Positions 29,388 through 37,781 of a stretch of DNA of 64,000 nucleotides are shown here, piece after piece. The stretch's first letter is position 1; every line of letters begins with the position of its first letter. A model generated the notes under the pieces. That model saw nothing but the letters and a program-made list of their open reading frames with translations, did not search any database and was not told the DNA's origin. Origin of the DNA: Salinisphaera aquimarina (lineage in GTDB: Bacteria > Pseudomonadota > Gammaproteobacteria > Nevskiales > Salinisphaeraceae); contig NZ_JBHRSS010000001.1 of NCBI RefSeq assembly GCF_042643355.1, positions 372,001 to 436,000 of the forward strand. Direction: 5' to 3'. Both the position numbers and the translations under genes were made by a program.

Positions 29388-30023
29388 ATGGCCAGCGCGC
29401 GCAAACAGGCGGCGCAGCGTCAACACATGGCGCAGCTTGCGGCTCGACTGATGTCCGAGCAGGGGATTCGTGATTTCCGGATCGCCAAGCAGAAGGCGGC
29501 CCAGCATCTGGGCATCGATGTCAGAAACAGTATCCTGCCCAAGAACAGCGAGATCGAGGCCGCGCTCGCCGAACATCAGCGCCTGTTCGCGGGCGACGAG
29601 CAGCCGCTGCGATTGCGCGCCATGCGTGAAGCGGCGCTCAACGCCATGCGCCTGTTCGCCGACTTCAGGCCGCGCCTGGTGGGCGACGTGCTCTCCGGTC
29701 TGGCCGATGCCCATTCCGATATCCAGCTGCACGTATTTGCCGAGCAGTCCGAGGCCTTCGATTTCTTCCTGCAGGCGCAGGGGATACCGTTCGAGATAGC
29801 CGAGCGCCGGTATCGCGTCAGCCGGGATGAGCACCGTTTCTATCCGGCGTTCCGGTTCGTGGCCGGAGACCATGCGTTCGAGGCGACGCTGTTCGCCGCG
29901 ACCGAGATCCGCGAGGCCCCGCGCAGCCTGGTGGACGGCGGGCCCATGGAGCGCGCCAGCGCAAGTCAGGTCGAGCGTCTGATCGCCGACGAAGACATTC
30001 GTGAACGGCTCGCGAGCCTCTGA
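29388..30023 (+). CDS. Conserved hypothetical protein
   Basis: A 211-residue soluble protein with no membrane segment. The N-terminal part (AARLMSEQGIRDFRIAKQKA and LPKNSEIEAALAEHQRLF) resembles a widespread uncharacterised proteobacterial family. The middle (RPRLVGDVLSGLADAHSDIQLHVF) and the EQSEAFDFFLQAQGIPFEI segment have a loosely nucleotidyltransferase-like alternation, which I do not consider proof of function. A ribosome site (GGAG) lies upstream of ATG 29388. Its end overlaps the next gene by 23 bases. Confidence 0.75.
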   Translation: MASARKQAAQRQHMAQLAARLMSEQGIRDFRIAKQKAAQHLGIDVRNSILPKNSEIEAALAEHQRLFAGDEQPLRLRAMREAALNAMRLFADFRPRLVGDVLSGLADAHSDIQLHVFAEQSEAFDFFLQAQGIPFEIAERRYRVSRDEHRFYPAFRFVAGDHAFEATLFAATEIREAPRSLVDGGPMERASASQVERLIADEDIRERLASL

Positions 30024-31470
30024 AGCGCCGCCGGCTTCGGCGCGCAAATGGCCGGTCACGCTGACCGTGATCATGGGCACGGTCGCGGTGGTTCTGAATG
30101 CCACGGTCGTGAACGTGGCGATCCCGCCGATCATGGCCGATTTCGGCATGGGCCAGATCGCTGCGCAATGGCTGGCGACCGGCTTCATGGCGGCGATGAC
30201 CGCGACCATGCTCGCCAGCGCCCGGGTGATGGAGCGATTCGGCCAGCGGCGCACCTTCGAGCTGGCGATCTGGGTGTTTCTGGCCGCCTGTGTGCTGGCC
30301 GCGATGAGCCCCAGCAGCAGCGTGATGATCGCCGCGCGCGTGCTCCAGGGCGCCACCGCCGGCATCATCCAGCCGCTGGGGCTGGTGATGATCTTTCAGG
30401 TCTTCGACGACAGCGAACGCGGCAAGGCGCTGGGTATGTACGGCATGGGCGTGGTACTTGCGCCGGCGATCGGACCGGCGGTCGGCGGTGTGCTCATCGA
30501 CTGGTTTTCCTGGCGCGTGATCTACCTGCCGGCTATTCCCTTCGGCCTGCTCGCGCTGTGGGGGGCGCGTCGTTATTTCGTCGACGAGGTGTCGCCCAGC
30601 CGGGTGGCTTTCGACTGGCTCGGGCTGGCCCTGCTCTGTGCCAGCCTCGCGCTGTTGCTGATCGGCCTGTCCGAGTTGTCCGATACGCCGGTTCGCGGCT
30701 GTGTGCTGATCGCGACCGGTGTGCTCGCCATGCTGGCGTTCATCCTGCGCGCTTTGAAAGCGAGCGCGCCGCTGATCGATCTGTCGGTGCTAGCGTATCC
30801 GCGTTTTGCGCTGGCCAGCCTGTTGGCGATGTTCTACGGCGCTGGCCTGTACGGATCGACCTATCTGCTGCCGTTGATGGCGCAAAGCGTGCAGCAGTTC
30901 TCGGCGGGCACCACCGGTCTGGTGATGATGCCCGCCGGGCTGGCACTGACCGTGATCTTTCCGATCGCCGGTCGGTTGGCCGACCGGATGCCGGCGCACC
31001 GGTTGATGCTGGTGGGCTGCGGCGGGTTCGCGATCGGCATGGTCGGGCTTGCATTCAGCCATCCGGCTACTGCGTTTGTTGCCCTCGCCGGCTGGATCGC
31101 CTTCGGCCGGATGGCGCTGGGTGTGATGATGCCGGCCCTGAATATCGACGGTCTGCGCAGCCTGCCCGCGCAGCTGACCCATCAGGGCTCGGGGATGATC
31201 AACTTCACGCGCCAGCTGGGTGGCGCATTCGGGGTCAATCTGTTCGCGCTGCTGTTGCAGTGGCGCGTCGGCGCCAATATGGGCGACACGATCGATCTGC
31301 ACAGACTGTTCAATCAGGCCAATCCTGCGCCACAATCATTGAGCGCCTTGACAACGGGCTTTCGTGAGACCTTCATGGTCATGGCGTTACTGTTTGTGGT
31401 GGCCATGGTTATTGCAGCCTGGATGGGGGTGTTACATGCAAAATTTCGAAAAGATTCTTCTCGCGTATGA
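30001..31470 (+). CDS. DHA2-family MFS multidrug exporter
   Basis: A 489-residue inner-membrane transporter of the EmrB/QacA drug:H+ antiporter-2 type with 13 to 14 helices. Typical elements are LNATVVNVAIPPIMADFGM in helix 1, the motif around ASARVMERFGQRR, and GPAVGGVLIDWFSWRVIYL (motif C region). It starts at GTG 30001 inside the end of the preceding gene. Its own end overlaps the next gene by 35 bases. No membrane-fusion partner is adjacent, so the substrate and the mode of export are unknown. Confidence 0.85.
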   Translation: MNGSRASEAPPASARKWPVTLTVIMGTVAVVLNATVVNVAIPPIMADFGMGQIAAQWLATGFMAAMTATMLASARVMERFGQRRTFELAIWVFLAACVLAAMSPSSSVMIAARVLQGATAGIIQPLGLVMIFQVFDDSERGKALGMYGMGVVLAPAIGPAVGGVLIDWFSWRVIYLPAIPFGLLALWGARRYFVDEVSPSRVAFDWLGLALLCASLALLLIGLSELSDTPVRGCVLIATGVLAMLAFILRALKASAPLIDLSVLAYPRFALASLLAMFYGAGLYGSTYLLPLMAQSVQQFSAGTTGLVMMPAGLALTVIFPIAGRLADRMPAHRLMLVGCGGFAIGMVGLAFSHPATAFVALAGWIAFGRMALGVMMPALNIDGLRSLPAQLTHQGSGMINFTRQLGGAFGVNLFALLLQWRVGANMGDTIDLHRLFNQANPAPQSLSALTTGFRETFMVMALLFVVAMVIAAWMGVLHAKFRKDSSRV

Positions 31471-31915
31471 CGGCAGTGAGCAGGGGCGTGTGGCGCTGCG
31501 GCGTACGTTGCCCCTGCTGGGTGCCGGCGAGGTGGAAGTGCATCTACTGGCGGTCGTGCCATTGACCGGCGCCGTCGCGGCGGCAGAAGGCTTCTATACC
31601 GAAAGCATGTACGAGGCCGAGCGCGAGCGCGTGGAGAAGATCCTGGCTGAAGGCGTGGCTCTGCTCAAGGGGCGCGGCATCGATGCCCAGGGCCATCTGC
31701 GCGCCGGTGAGCCGGCGCATCAGATCACCCGTCTGGCCGACGAACTGCGCGTGAATCTGGTCGTCGTCGGCCACCAGCGCCGCGGCGTGCTGGCGCGCTG
31801 GTGGCAGGGCTCGGTCGGCGCGTCATTGCTCGACCGTCTCGACTGCAGCCTGCTAGTGGCCCAGGCCTGCGGCGAACACGAAGGCGCGGACGAGGGCGAG
31901 GACGAGCAGGAATAA
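31436..31915 (+). CDS. Universal stress protein (UspA family)
   Basis: A 159-residue alpha/beta protein starting at ATG 31436 (MQNFEKILLAYDGSEQG). It has the ATP-type G-2x-G-9x-G region, VVGHQRRGVLARWWQGSVGASLLD, near the C-terminus, followed by an acidic tail (EHEGADEGEDEQE). It overlaps the exporter by 35 bases. Its stop is two bases from the cysQ stop on the other strand. Function in general stress survival is a family statement. Confidence 0.9.
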   Translation: MQNFEKILLAYDGSEQGRVALRRTLPLLGAGEVEVHLLAVVPLTGAVAAAEGFYTESMYEAERERVEKILAEGVALLKGRGIDAQGHLRAGEPAHQITRLADELRVNLVVVGHQRRGVLARWWQGSVGASLLDRLDCSLLVAQACGEHEGADEGEDEQE

Positions 31916-31917
31916 GC

Positions 31918-32718
31918 CTATTCGGGCAGGTAGGCCTGCCAGTCGTGGCGGCTGTCGCCGTAGGCCAGAAACCAGTCGTTGAGCACGCTGTCGGTCTCGT
32001 TGTAGCGCAGATGCTGACCGTGCACGTCGATAACGTCACCTCCCGCAACGGCGAGCACGGCATGGCCGGCGGCGGTATCCCATTCGCTGGTGGGGCCCAG
32101 ACGCGGATAGAAATCCGCGGAACCCTCGGCGATGACACAGAACTTGAGCGATGAGCCCATGCTGACCGGCTCGTAGTCGGGCATGCGCGCGAGCAGGGCG
32201 TCGATTTCCGGCGAGCGATGCGAACGCGAGACCAGCACGCGCGGCTTGGCGGTGTGGGCGTCTGCGCTGTGGATGGCCTGGGGCGCGTCCTCGCCGACCT
32301 GGCGAAAGGCGCCGATTTCACGCGCGGCGAACCATATCGTATCCAGCACCGGCGCATACACCACGCCGAGCACCGGCTCGTGGTCGCGAATAAGCGCGAT
32401 ATTGATCGTGAACTGATCGTTCTTCTTGACGAACTCGCGGGTCCCGTCGAGCGGATCGATAAGCCAGTATTCGTTCCACGTGCCGCGCTCTTCGAAGGCG
32501 ATCGATGCGCCTTCCTCGGACAGCTGTTTCGTGTCCGGCGTGAGCTTGTCCAGATCGGCCTTGATGCTGCGATGCGCGGCCAGGTCGGCCTGGGTCAGCG
32601 GGCTGTCGTCGCTCTTGGTCTCGACGTCGAAGTCACTGTGGTAGATCGGCAGGGTTTTCTGGCCGGCAGCGACAGCGATGTCGCAGACGTGGTCGAGCAG
32701 TTCGCGGGTGAGTTCCAT
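31918..32718 (-). CDS. cysQ: 3'(2'),5'-bisphosphate nucleotidase CysQ
   Basis: CysQ hydrolyses 3'-phosphoadenosine 5'-phosphate from sulphate assimilation. The 266-residue protein belongs to the inositol monophosphatase fold with metal-binding motifs SEEG and WLIDPLDGT and a C-terminal TSEWDTAAGHAV. I place the start at ATG 32718; the frame stays open further upstream but that sequence is not protein-like. It is convergent with the stress protein and downstream of rhlB. Confidence 0.93.
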   Translation of the reverse strand: MELTRELLDHVCDIAVAAGQKTLPIYHSDFDVETKSDDSPLTQADLAAHRSIKADLDKLTPDTKQLSEEGASIAFEERGTWNEYWLIDPLDGTREFVKKNDQFTINIALIRDHEPVLGVVYAPVLDTIWFAAREIGAFRQVGEDAPQAIHSADAHTAKPRVLVSRSHRSPEIDALLARMPDYEPVSMGSSLKFCVIAEGSADFYPRLGPTSEWDTAAGHAVLAVAGGDVIDVHGQHLRYNETDSVLNDWFLAYGDSRHDWQAYLPE

Positions 32719-32781
32719 GGCAGCGTCGGCAGGCGGATTGAGCGCCGCATCATACCCTGTCGCTGTCAGAGTCGAAAAAGT

Positions 32782-32805
32782 CGCCAGGCGCGTTGGCGCC
32801 TGGCG
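32782..32805 (-). terminator. Rho-independent terminator of rhlB
   Basis: CGCCAGGCGC and GCGCCTGGCG make a perfect ten-base stem with a four-base loop, 17 bases after the rhlB stop. On the minus strand it is followed by ACTTTTTCG, so this is a good intrinsic terminator. Confidence 0.85.
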
Positions 32806-32821
32806 GTGCCTTTTCAGACGG

Positions 32822-34129
32822 TCAGGCCCGGCGCGAGCGCGGCCGTCCCGATCCACCGCTGCGGCGCCCCCCACCGCGCGGCTTGCGCGGCCGGCGCGCC
32901 GGCACGACGACGTTGTCGGCGAATGCCTCGTTCTGCGGCATCTCGGCTTCGATCTTGTGCTCGATATAGGCTTCGATGTCCGGCAGGGAATAGACATATT
33001 CCTCGCAGGCAAAGGAAATGGCGTACCCGGTGTTGCCGGCGCGTGCCGTGCGACCGATGCGGTGGACGTAGTCCTGCGCATCCTGCGGCAGATCGAAGTT
33101 GATCACGTGAGTCACGTCCGGGATATGCAGGCCGCGCGCGGCCACGTCGGTGGCCACCATGATCGGCAGTTCGCCCCGCTTGAAATCCTCGAGCAGGCGC
33201 AGGCGCTTGTTCTGAGCGACGTCGCCGGACAGCGTGGCCGCCTTGAAGCCGTTGGCGTTGAGGCCGTCCTCGACGAATTCCGCGGTGCGTTTGGTATTGA
33301 TGAAGATCAGCGTACGACCGTTGTCGACGCTGCGCAGCGTGCCGAGGAGCAGGGCGAGCTTGTCGTCCTTGGACACATGGTAGAGCTTCTGCGTTATCGC
33401 GCCGATATTCACTGTCTCGGTGTCGGTGCGAATCAGCGTGGGGCTGTTCATGTGCTCGTAGGCCAGTTCCAGCACGCGGTGTGACAGCGTTGCCGAAAAC
33501 AGCAGATTCTGGCGGTTAGCGGGCGGCGGCATCTGGCGGAACATGTAGCGGATATCGTCGATGAAGCCGAGATCGAACATGCGATCGGCTTCGTCGAGCA
33601 CGGCCACTTCGATGGCCTTGAGCGTGTAGATCTTCTGCTTGTAGTAGTCGATCAGTCGGCCCGGCGTGCCGATGAGAATATCGACGCCGTCGGTAATCGC
33701 CTGGCGCTGTTCTTCATAGCCGGTGCCGCCATAACAGACAACGCACTTCAGGCCGGTATCGGCCGCGAGGGGCAGGGCGTCGTTGTAGATCTGGTCGGCC
33801 AGTTCGCGTGTGGGCGCAAGAATCAGCGCGCGCGGCTGGCTGGCCTTGGCGGGGGCATGCTCGCTCGGCTGGGGTTTGTCCTTAAGCAGACGATGCAGCG
33901 TGGCGAGCAGGAAAGCCGCGGTCTTGCCGGTGCCGGTATGAGCCTGGCCGGCGATATCGTGGCCTTCGAGTGCCAGCGGCAGCGTTTCCGCCTGGATCGG
34001 CGTGGCGTGCGAAAAACCACGCTGTACAAGGCCGGTGAGGATTGTCTGGTGCAGCCCAAGGCTGTCGAGACGCGTGTCGGTGAGCAGCTTTTTCTGTTCC
34101 GGCGCGTCAACGGGTTGGGTTTCGGTCAT
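32822..34129 (-). CDS. rhlB: DEAD-box RNA helicase RhlB
   Basis: The 435-residue helicase has all DEAD-box motifs: Q motif (PIQAETLPLAL), AHTGTGKT, PTRELA, TPGRL, DEAD (LDEADRM), SAT and HRIGRTAR. The tail is Arg/Gly-rich, as in RNA-degradosome helicases. ATG 34129 (MTETQPV) follows AAGGG; the upstream frame is open but not conserved. It is divergent from trxA-rho, the classical gammaproteobacterial arrangement, which is why I name it rhlB. Confidence 0.93.
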   Translation of the reverse strand: MTETQPVDAPEQKKLLTDTRLDSLGLHQTILTGLVQRGFSHATPIQAETLPLALEGHDIAGQAHTGTGKTAAFLLATLHRLLKDKPQPSEHAPAKASQPRALILAPTRELADQIYNDALPLAADTGLKCVVCYGGTGYEEQRQAITDGVDILIGTPGRLIDYYKQKIYTLKAIEVAVLDEADRMFDLGFIDDIRYMFRQMPPPANRQNLLFSATLSHRVLELAYEHMNSPTLIRTDTETVNIGAITQKLYHVSKDDKLALLLGTLRSVDNGRTLIFINTKRTAEFVEDGLNANGFKAATLSGDVAQNKRLRLLEDFKRGELPIMVATDVAARGLHIPDVTHVINFDLPQDAQDYVHRIGRTARAGNTGYAISFACEEYVYSLPDIEAYIEHKIEAEMPQNEAFADNVVVPARRPRKPRGGGRRSGGSGRPRSRRA

Positions 34130-34487
34130 ATGAGCCCTTGAAATACGGGTGCGAGAATCCGCGATGACAACGATATCGCACAGGGGTTGAAAAACATGCC
34201 GATATAGGCTCCAATAGCAGTCATCGTTGCGAACACAGAGATTCGCTGCTCTGCCCGAGTCGGTTGGCTCGTATTTCAGCACCGTTTTTCAGCAACCCCC
34301 ACTATAACAGCTTGTGACCGTCACGGTTGTCGGGTGGCCTCGCCGGATGGCTTACGTCCGTGCAGCTTGCAAATTTCCGCTGTAGCCCTTAACTACCTGC
34401 CAGTTGGTGCCGCGCCCATGCGAATGGGTGGGCATGCAGTAGCAAACCTTTAGTCTATTTTGTCCTGCTTTATTATCGAGGACGTCC
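34130..34487. promoter_or_regulatory. Divergent rhlB / trxA promoter region
   Basis: A 358-base gene-free stretch. For rhlB the minus strand has an extended minus-10, TGTTATAGT (34310-34302), giving a leader of about 165 bases. For trxA the plus strand has TATTAT (34471-34476) without a convincing minus-35, close to the trxA ribosome site GAGGA. A small dyad GTGACCGTCAC lies at 34314-34324. No open frame of note apart from the rhlB leader, which stays open for about 50 codons. Confidence 0.45.
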
Positions 34488-34814
34488 ATGAGTGAAAATA
34501 TCGTAAAAGTCAGCGACGACAGCTTCGACAAGGATGTGCTGTCCGCGCCCGGCCCCGTGCTGGTTGATTACTGGGCCGAATGGTGTGGCCCGTGCAAGAT
34601 GATCGCACCGGTACTCGACGAAATCGCCGACGAGTACGACGGTCGCCTGACCGTGGCGAAGTTGAATATCGACGACAACCCGAATACGCCGCCCCGCTAT
34701 GGCATCCGTGGCATTCCCACGCTGATGCTGTTCAAGGACGGTGAAGTGGCCGGAACCAAGGTCGGTTCCGTGTCCAAGACCCAACTGGCCGAATTTGTCG
34801 ACCAGCACATCTAG
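34488..34814 (+). CDS. trxA: Thioredoxin 1
   Basis: The 108-residue cytoplasmic thioredoxin reduces protein disulphides. The redox motif WCGPC and the cis-Pro loop GIPTLMLFKDG are intact, as is the DYWAEW strand. GAGGA sits five bases before ATG 34488. It is upstream of rho, as in Escherichia coli. A small deviation is NPNTPPRYGIRG, the usual position of NPNTAPKYGIRG. Confidence 0.97.
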   Translation: MSENIVKVSDDSFDKDVLSAPGPVLVDYWAEWCGPCKMIAPVLDEIADEYDGRLTVAKLNIDDNPNTPPRYGIRGIPTLMLFKDGEVAGTKVGSVSKTQLAEFVDQHI

Positions 34815-34824
34815 CAATAGATTC

Positions 34825-34848
34825 GGCCGTCGGCATTCGCCGGCGGCC
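34825..34848 (+). promoter_or_regulatory. Strong hairpin between trxA and the rho leader ORF
   Basis: GGCCGTCGGC and GCCGGCGGCC pair over ten bases with one G-U and a four-base loop (ATTC). No T-run follows, so it is either a weak terminator for trxA or part of the rho autoregulatory leader. Confidence 0.5.
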
Positions 34849-34894
34849 CGCTTTCGATCCGGCCCGTGCGGTCCGATCCGAAAGGACAACCCCC

Positions 34895-34963
34895 ATGATG
34901 CTATGCCAATCACCCGTCCGTTCACTGCGAAGCACATCGTGCTTTGCTGCAACTTGTAGATAA
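34895..34963 (+). CDS. Predicted rho leader peptide (RhoL-like)
   Basis: A 22-codon frame starts with two ATGs (34895 and 34898), preceded by AAAGGA at 34881 with eight-base spacing. It encodes a peptide beginning MMLCQSPV and ending FAATCR. Its TAA ends at 34963, two bases before the GTG of rho. E. coli has an unrelated leader peptide rhoL in the same place. Here the rho GTG has no good ribosome site of its own, so coupling through this ORF is likely (inference). Confidence 0.6.
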   Translation: MMLCQSPVRSLRSTSCFAATCR

Positions 34964-34965
34964 CC

Positions 34966-36483
34966 GTGTCCGAAGAAACACTCGACGAACGCCAGTCCAA
35001 GGATTCCAACAATAACGGCGGTAACGGTGGTGGCAACAACCGCCGCGGACGCCGGCGCAAGACGCCCAATGGCGGCGGCGGTGGCGGCGGTAACAAACCG
35101 CCGCGGAACAACAACGGCAATCGCGGTCGCGGTGGGCCCAACAAGGGCGGCAACAATCCGCCCAACGAGGATATCGACGAGGCCGAATTCGAGGCCTATG
35201 CCGGAGTTGCCGGTGACGGGCCGATCCTCAATCTCAGCGAGCTCAAGCAGAAGACGGCCGCCGAGCTGATGGAGATGGCGCAGGAGATGGGTCTGGACAA
35301 CCTGACCCGCATGCGCAAGCAGGATCTGATCTTCGCCATGCTCAAGGGGCATGCGAAGTCGGGCGAGCGCATCTACGGCGATGGCGTGCTCGAGACCCTG
35401 TCGGATGGCTTCGGCTTCCTGCGTGCCAGTGAATCCTCCTATATGGCCGGGCCGGACGATATCTATGTCTCGCCGAGCCAGATTCGTCGTTTCTCGCTGC
35501 GCACCGGCGACACGGTCAGCGGACGCATCCGTCCGCCCAAGGAATCCGAGCGTTATTTCGCGCTGCTCAAGGTCGACGAGATCAACGAGGATCCGCCCGA
35601 GAAATCCAAGGGCAAGGTGCTGTTCGAGAATCTCACGCCGCTGTTCCCGACCGAACGGTTGATCATGGAGCTGGGCAACGGCTCCACCGAGGACATCACC
35701 GCGCGCACCATCGATCTGGTCGCGCCGTTCGGCAGGGGCCAGCGCGGCCTGGTGGTTTCGCCGCCCAAGGCCGGCAAGACCATGATGCTGCAGAACATCG
35801 CTCAGTCGATTGCGCAGAACAGCCCCGACTGCCATCTGATCGTGCTGCTCATCGACGAGCGCCCCGAGGAAGTCACCGAGATGGAGCGTTCGGTGCGCGG
35901 CGAAGTGGTCTCCTCGACCTTCGACGAGCCGGCATCGCGCCATGTGCAGGTGGCCGACATGGTCATCGAAAAAGCCAAGCGCCTGGTCGAGCACAAGAAG
36001 GATGTCGTCATTCTGCTGGATTCGCTCACCCGCCTGGCGCGTGCCTACAACACCGTGGCGCCGTCCTCGGGCAAGGTGCTCACCGGTGGCGTCGATGCCA
36101 ACGCCCTGCAGCGGCCCAAGCGTTTCTTCGGTGCGGCGCGTAACGTGGAAGAGGGCGGCAGCCTGACCATCATCGCCACCGCGCTGGTCGAGACCGGTTC
36201 GAAGATGGACGAGGTCATCTACGAGGAGTTCAAGGGCACCGGCAACATGGAGGTCCATATGGATCGCCGTATTGCCGAGAAACGCATCTACCCGGCGATC
36301 CACGTCAATCGTTCCGGCACACGTCGGGAAGAGAAACTGGTCTCGCAGGACGAGTTGTCACGCATGTGGGTGCTGCGCAAGCTGCTCCACAGCATGGACG
36401 ACGTGGCCGCAATGGAACTGCTCATCGATCGCATGAAGCAGACCAAGACCAACGCCGAGTTCTTCGATTCGATGAAGCGTTAG
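34966..36483 (+). CDS. rho: Transcription termination factor Rho with N-terminal Asn/Gly/Arg-rich extension
   Basis: Rho is the hexameric RNA-dependent ATPase that ends transcription. From residue about 87 (ILNLSELKQKTAAEL) it aligns with the start of E. coli Rho. It contains the cold-shock-like RNA site (DGFGFLRASESSYMAGPDDI), Walker A PPKAGKT, Walker B and the Q and R loops. The first 86 residues are extra: Asn/Gly runs mixed with RRGRRRK and NRGRGGP, then an acidic linker. Total length is 505 against about 419 in E. coli. The GTG start is fixed by an in-frame TAG nine bases upstream. Confidence 0.96.
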   Translation: MSEETLDERQSKDSNNNGGNGGGNNRRGRRRKTPNGGGGGGGNKPPRNNNGNRGRGGPNKGGNNPPNEDIDEAEFEAYAGVAGDGPILNLSELKQKTAAELMEMAQEMGLDNLTRMRKQDLIFAMLKGHAKSGERIYGDGVLETLSDGFGFLRASESSYMAGPDDIYVSPSQIRRFSLRTGDTVSGRIRPPKESERYFALLKVDEINEDPPEKSKGKVLFENLTPLFPTERLIMELGNGSTEDITARTIDLVAPFGRGQRGLVVSPPKAGKTMMLQNIAQSIAQNSPDCHLIVLLIDERPEEVTEMERSVRGEVVSSTFDEPASRHVQVADMVIEKAKRLVEHKKDVVILLDSLTRLARAYNTVAPSSGKVLTGGVDANALQRPKRFFGAARNVEEGGSLTIIATALVETGSKMDEVIYEEFKGTGNMEVHMDRRIAEKRIYPAIHVNRSGTRREEKLVSQDELSRMWVLRKLLHSMDDVAAMELLIDRMKQTKTNAEFFDSMKR

Positions 36484-36510
36484 ATTGCCGACGGTTAAAC
36501 GTTGCGCATT

Positions 36511-36539
36511 AAAAAAGCGGGCCACTGGCCCGCTTTTTT
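36511..36539. terminator. Bidirectional intrinsic terminator after rho
   Basis: AAAAAAGCGGGCC-ACT-GGCCCGCTTTTTT: a seven-base GC stem with A/T tracts on both sides, so it can stop rho (plus) and the convergent exported-protein gene (minus). Confidence 0.92.
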
Positions 36540-36573
36540 TGTATGCGACATCCGTCGCTGATCTGTTCGACCG

Positions 36574-37086
36574 CTATTGGACCATGAAGGGTTTGATCAC
36601 CGGCTTGTTGTCGGCTTTCATGGCGCCGTCCTTCTTGCCGCCGGACTCGGCGAACTCGTAGCTGCCGTGCGCGCCGGTGTCGTCGTGCAGCATGGCAAAG
36701 AGCTTGTCGCCGGATTCGACCGGCTCGTCCAGCTTGATCTTCACATCCGCGTGCTCGCCTTTCCTGATCATCATGTGGCCAATCGACTCGGGCGCCTTGA
36801 GCTTGCCATCCGCGTCGGCGGCGTGGATGACCAGATAGCCATCCTGCGGCACATACAGATCCTTGATGACCACGGTGTCGTCCGCGATCTTCTGGTCCGC
36901 GACCTCGAGCATCGGCGCCTTCATCGACACCGAGTCCTTGGCCACGCTGTCCTTGGACATCATGCTGCTGTCGTTTGAGCCCATGCTGTCACCGCTGTCG
37001 CTGGCGGCGAGGGCCATACCGCTGCCGGCGATCAGGCTGACGGCCATGGCGGCGGCAAGGGTGCGATTGTGTGTCTGATTCTTCAT
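36574..37086 (-). CDS. Exported DUF7282-like protein with Ser/Met/Asp-rich linker
   Basis: A 170-residue predicted periplasmic protein with a signal peptide ending near GMALA. A low-complexity linker follows (SDSGDSMGSNDSSMMSKDSV, about 29-55), then a beta-rich domain. The domain starts LEVADQKIADDTVVIKDLYV and ends LFAMLHDDTGAHGSYEF, the pattern of the DUF7282 family seen in halophilic archaea and bacteria. Role unknown. AGGAGA precedes the ATG. It stands alone between rho and pqiC. Confidence 0.75.
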   Translation of the reverse strand: MKNQTHNRTLAAAMAVSLIAGSGMALAASDSGDSMGSNDSSMMSKDSVAKDSVSMKAPMLEVADQKIADDTVVIKDLYVPQDGYLVIHAADADGKLKAPESIGHMMIRKGEHADVKIKLDEPVESGDKLFAMLHDDTGAHGSYEFAESGGKKDGAMKADNKPVIKPFMVQ

Positions 37087-37193
37087 CTATCATCTCCTGG
37101 TCACTGATTCACTGTCAGCGCGTCCAAGGATAGTGTCGAGGCACAAACACAGGCTGAACAGGCATCGAAAACAGGGCGCCTGCGGCACCGCGG

Positions 37194-37781
37194 CTACTGC
37201 GTGGCGAGGGTTTCCGACAGGGGCGGTACAAGGCTTTCCGCGGTCATCCGCCAGCCACGCGAGAGGCTTTCGACCAGGGCGTCGTAGCCGTCGTTCTGCA
37301 AGGGCAGGCGCTGCTCGAAGTGACGCCCGGCAAGCCGCGTGCCGCTGGCGTCGACAAGCTGCCACTGGCCGGCGATATGGGCATAGCCGTCGTAATGGCC
37401 CATGAACTGGTCGACCCGGGTGACCAGATGCAGCGCCGAGGCCGGTGCGTTGCTTCCCGGGCGCTGGATATGGGCGTTGTTCACGCTGCCGTCGAGCGCT
37501 GAATAGAGGCCGTCGGTCAGCTGTGTCGCCAGCGGCGAGGCCCAGCGATTGTTGTTGGCCATGACCACGCGATGCGGTTCGGTCTGATAGACGATGCCGC
37601 TATCATCCAGATAGGGAGCGACGGTGACCCGGTCGATGATCAGCACGGGGGCGGCGACATGGCTGGCACGTACGGCCGGCGCGCTGGTATCGAGCAGGAA
37701 CATCGATGGCGCGCCACCGCTGCCGGCGCAACCCGTCAGCAGGAGGACGCAGCAGCTCAGAGTCAGACAAAAACGGGTCAT
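37194..37781 (-). CDS. pqiC: PqiC-type ABC-transport auxiliary lipoprotein
   Basis: A 195-residue lipoprotein (lipobox LLTGC, Cys18) of the DUF330/PqiC family, an outer-membrane-anchored partner of the PqiAB lipid transport bridge. Recognisable parts are LIIDRVTVAPYLDDSGIVYQ and RWASPLATQLTDGLYSAL. Its ATG overlaps the pqiB stop by four bases. Confidence 0.9.
   Translation of the reverse strand: MTRFCLTLSCCVLLLTGCAGSGGAPSMFLLDTSAPAVRASHVAAPVLIIDRVTVAPYLDDSGIVYQTEPHRVVMANNNRWASPLATQLTDGLYSALDGSVNNAHIQRPGSNAPASALHLVTRVDQFMGHYDGYAHIAGQWQLVDASGTRLAGRHFEQRLPLQNDGYDALVESLSRGWRMTAESLVPPLSETLATQ

Noticed and set aside
31364..31435. Longer N-terminus for the universal stress protein from 31364
   Set aside because: The extra residues are Trp/Cys-rich nonsense overlapping the exporter. 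The family starts at MQNFEKILLAYDGS.
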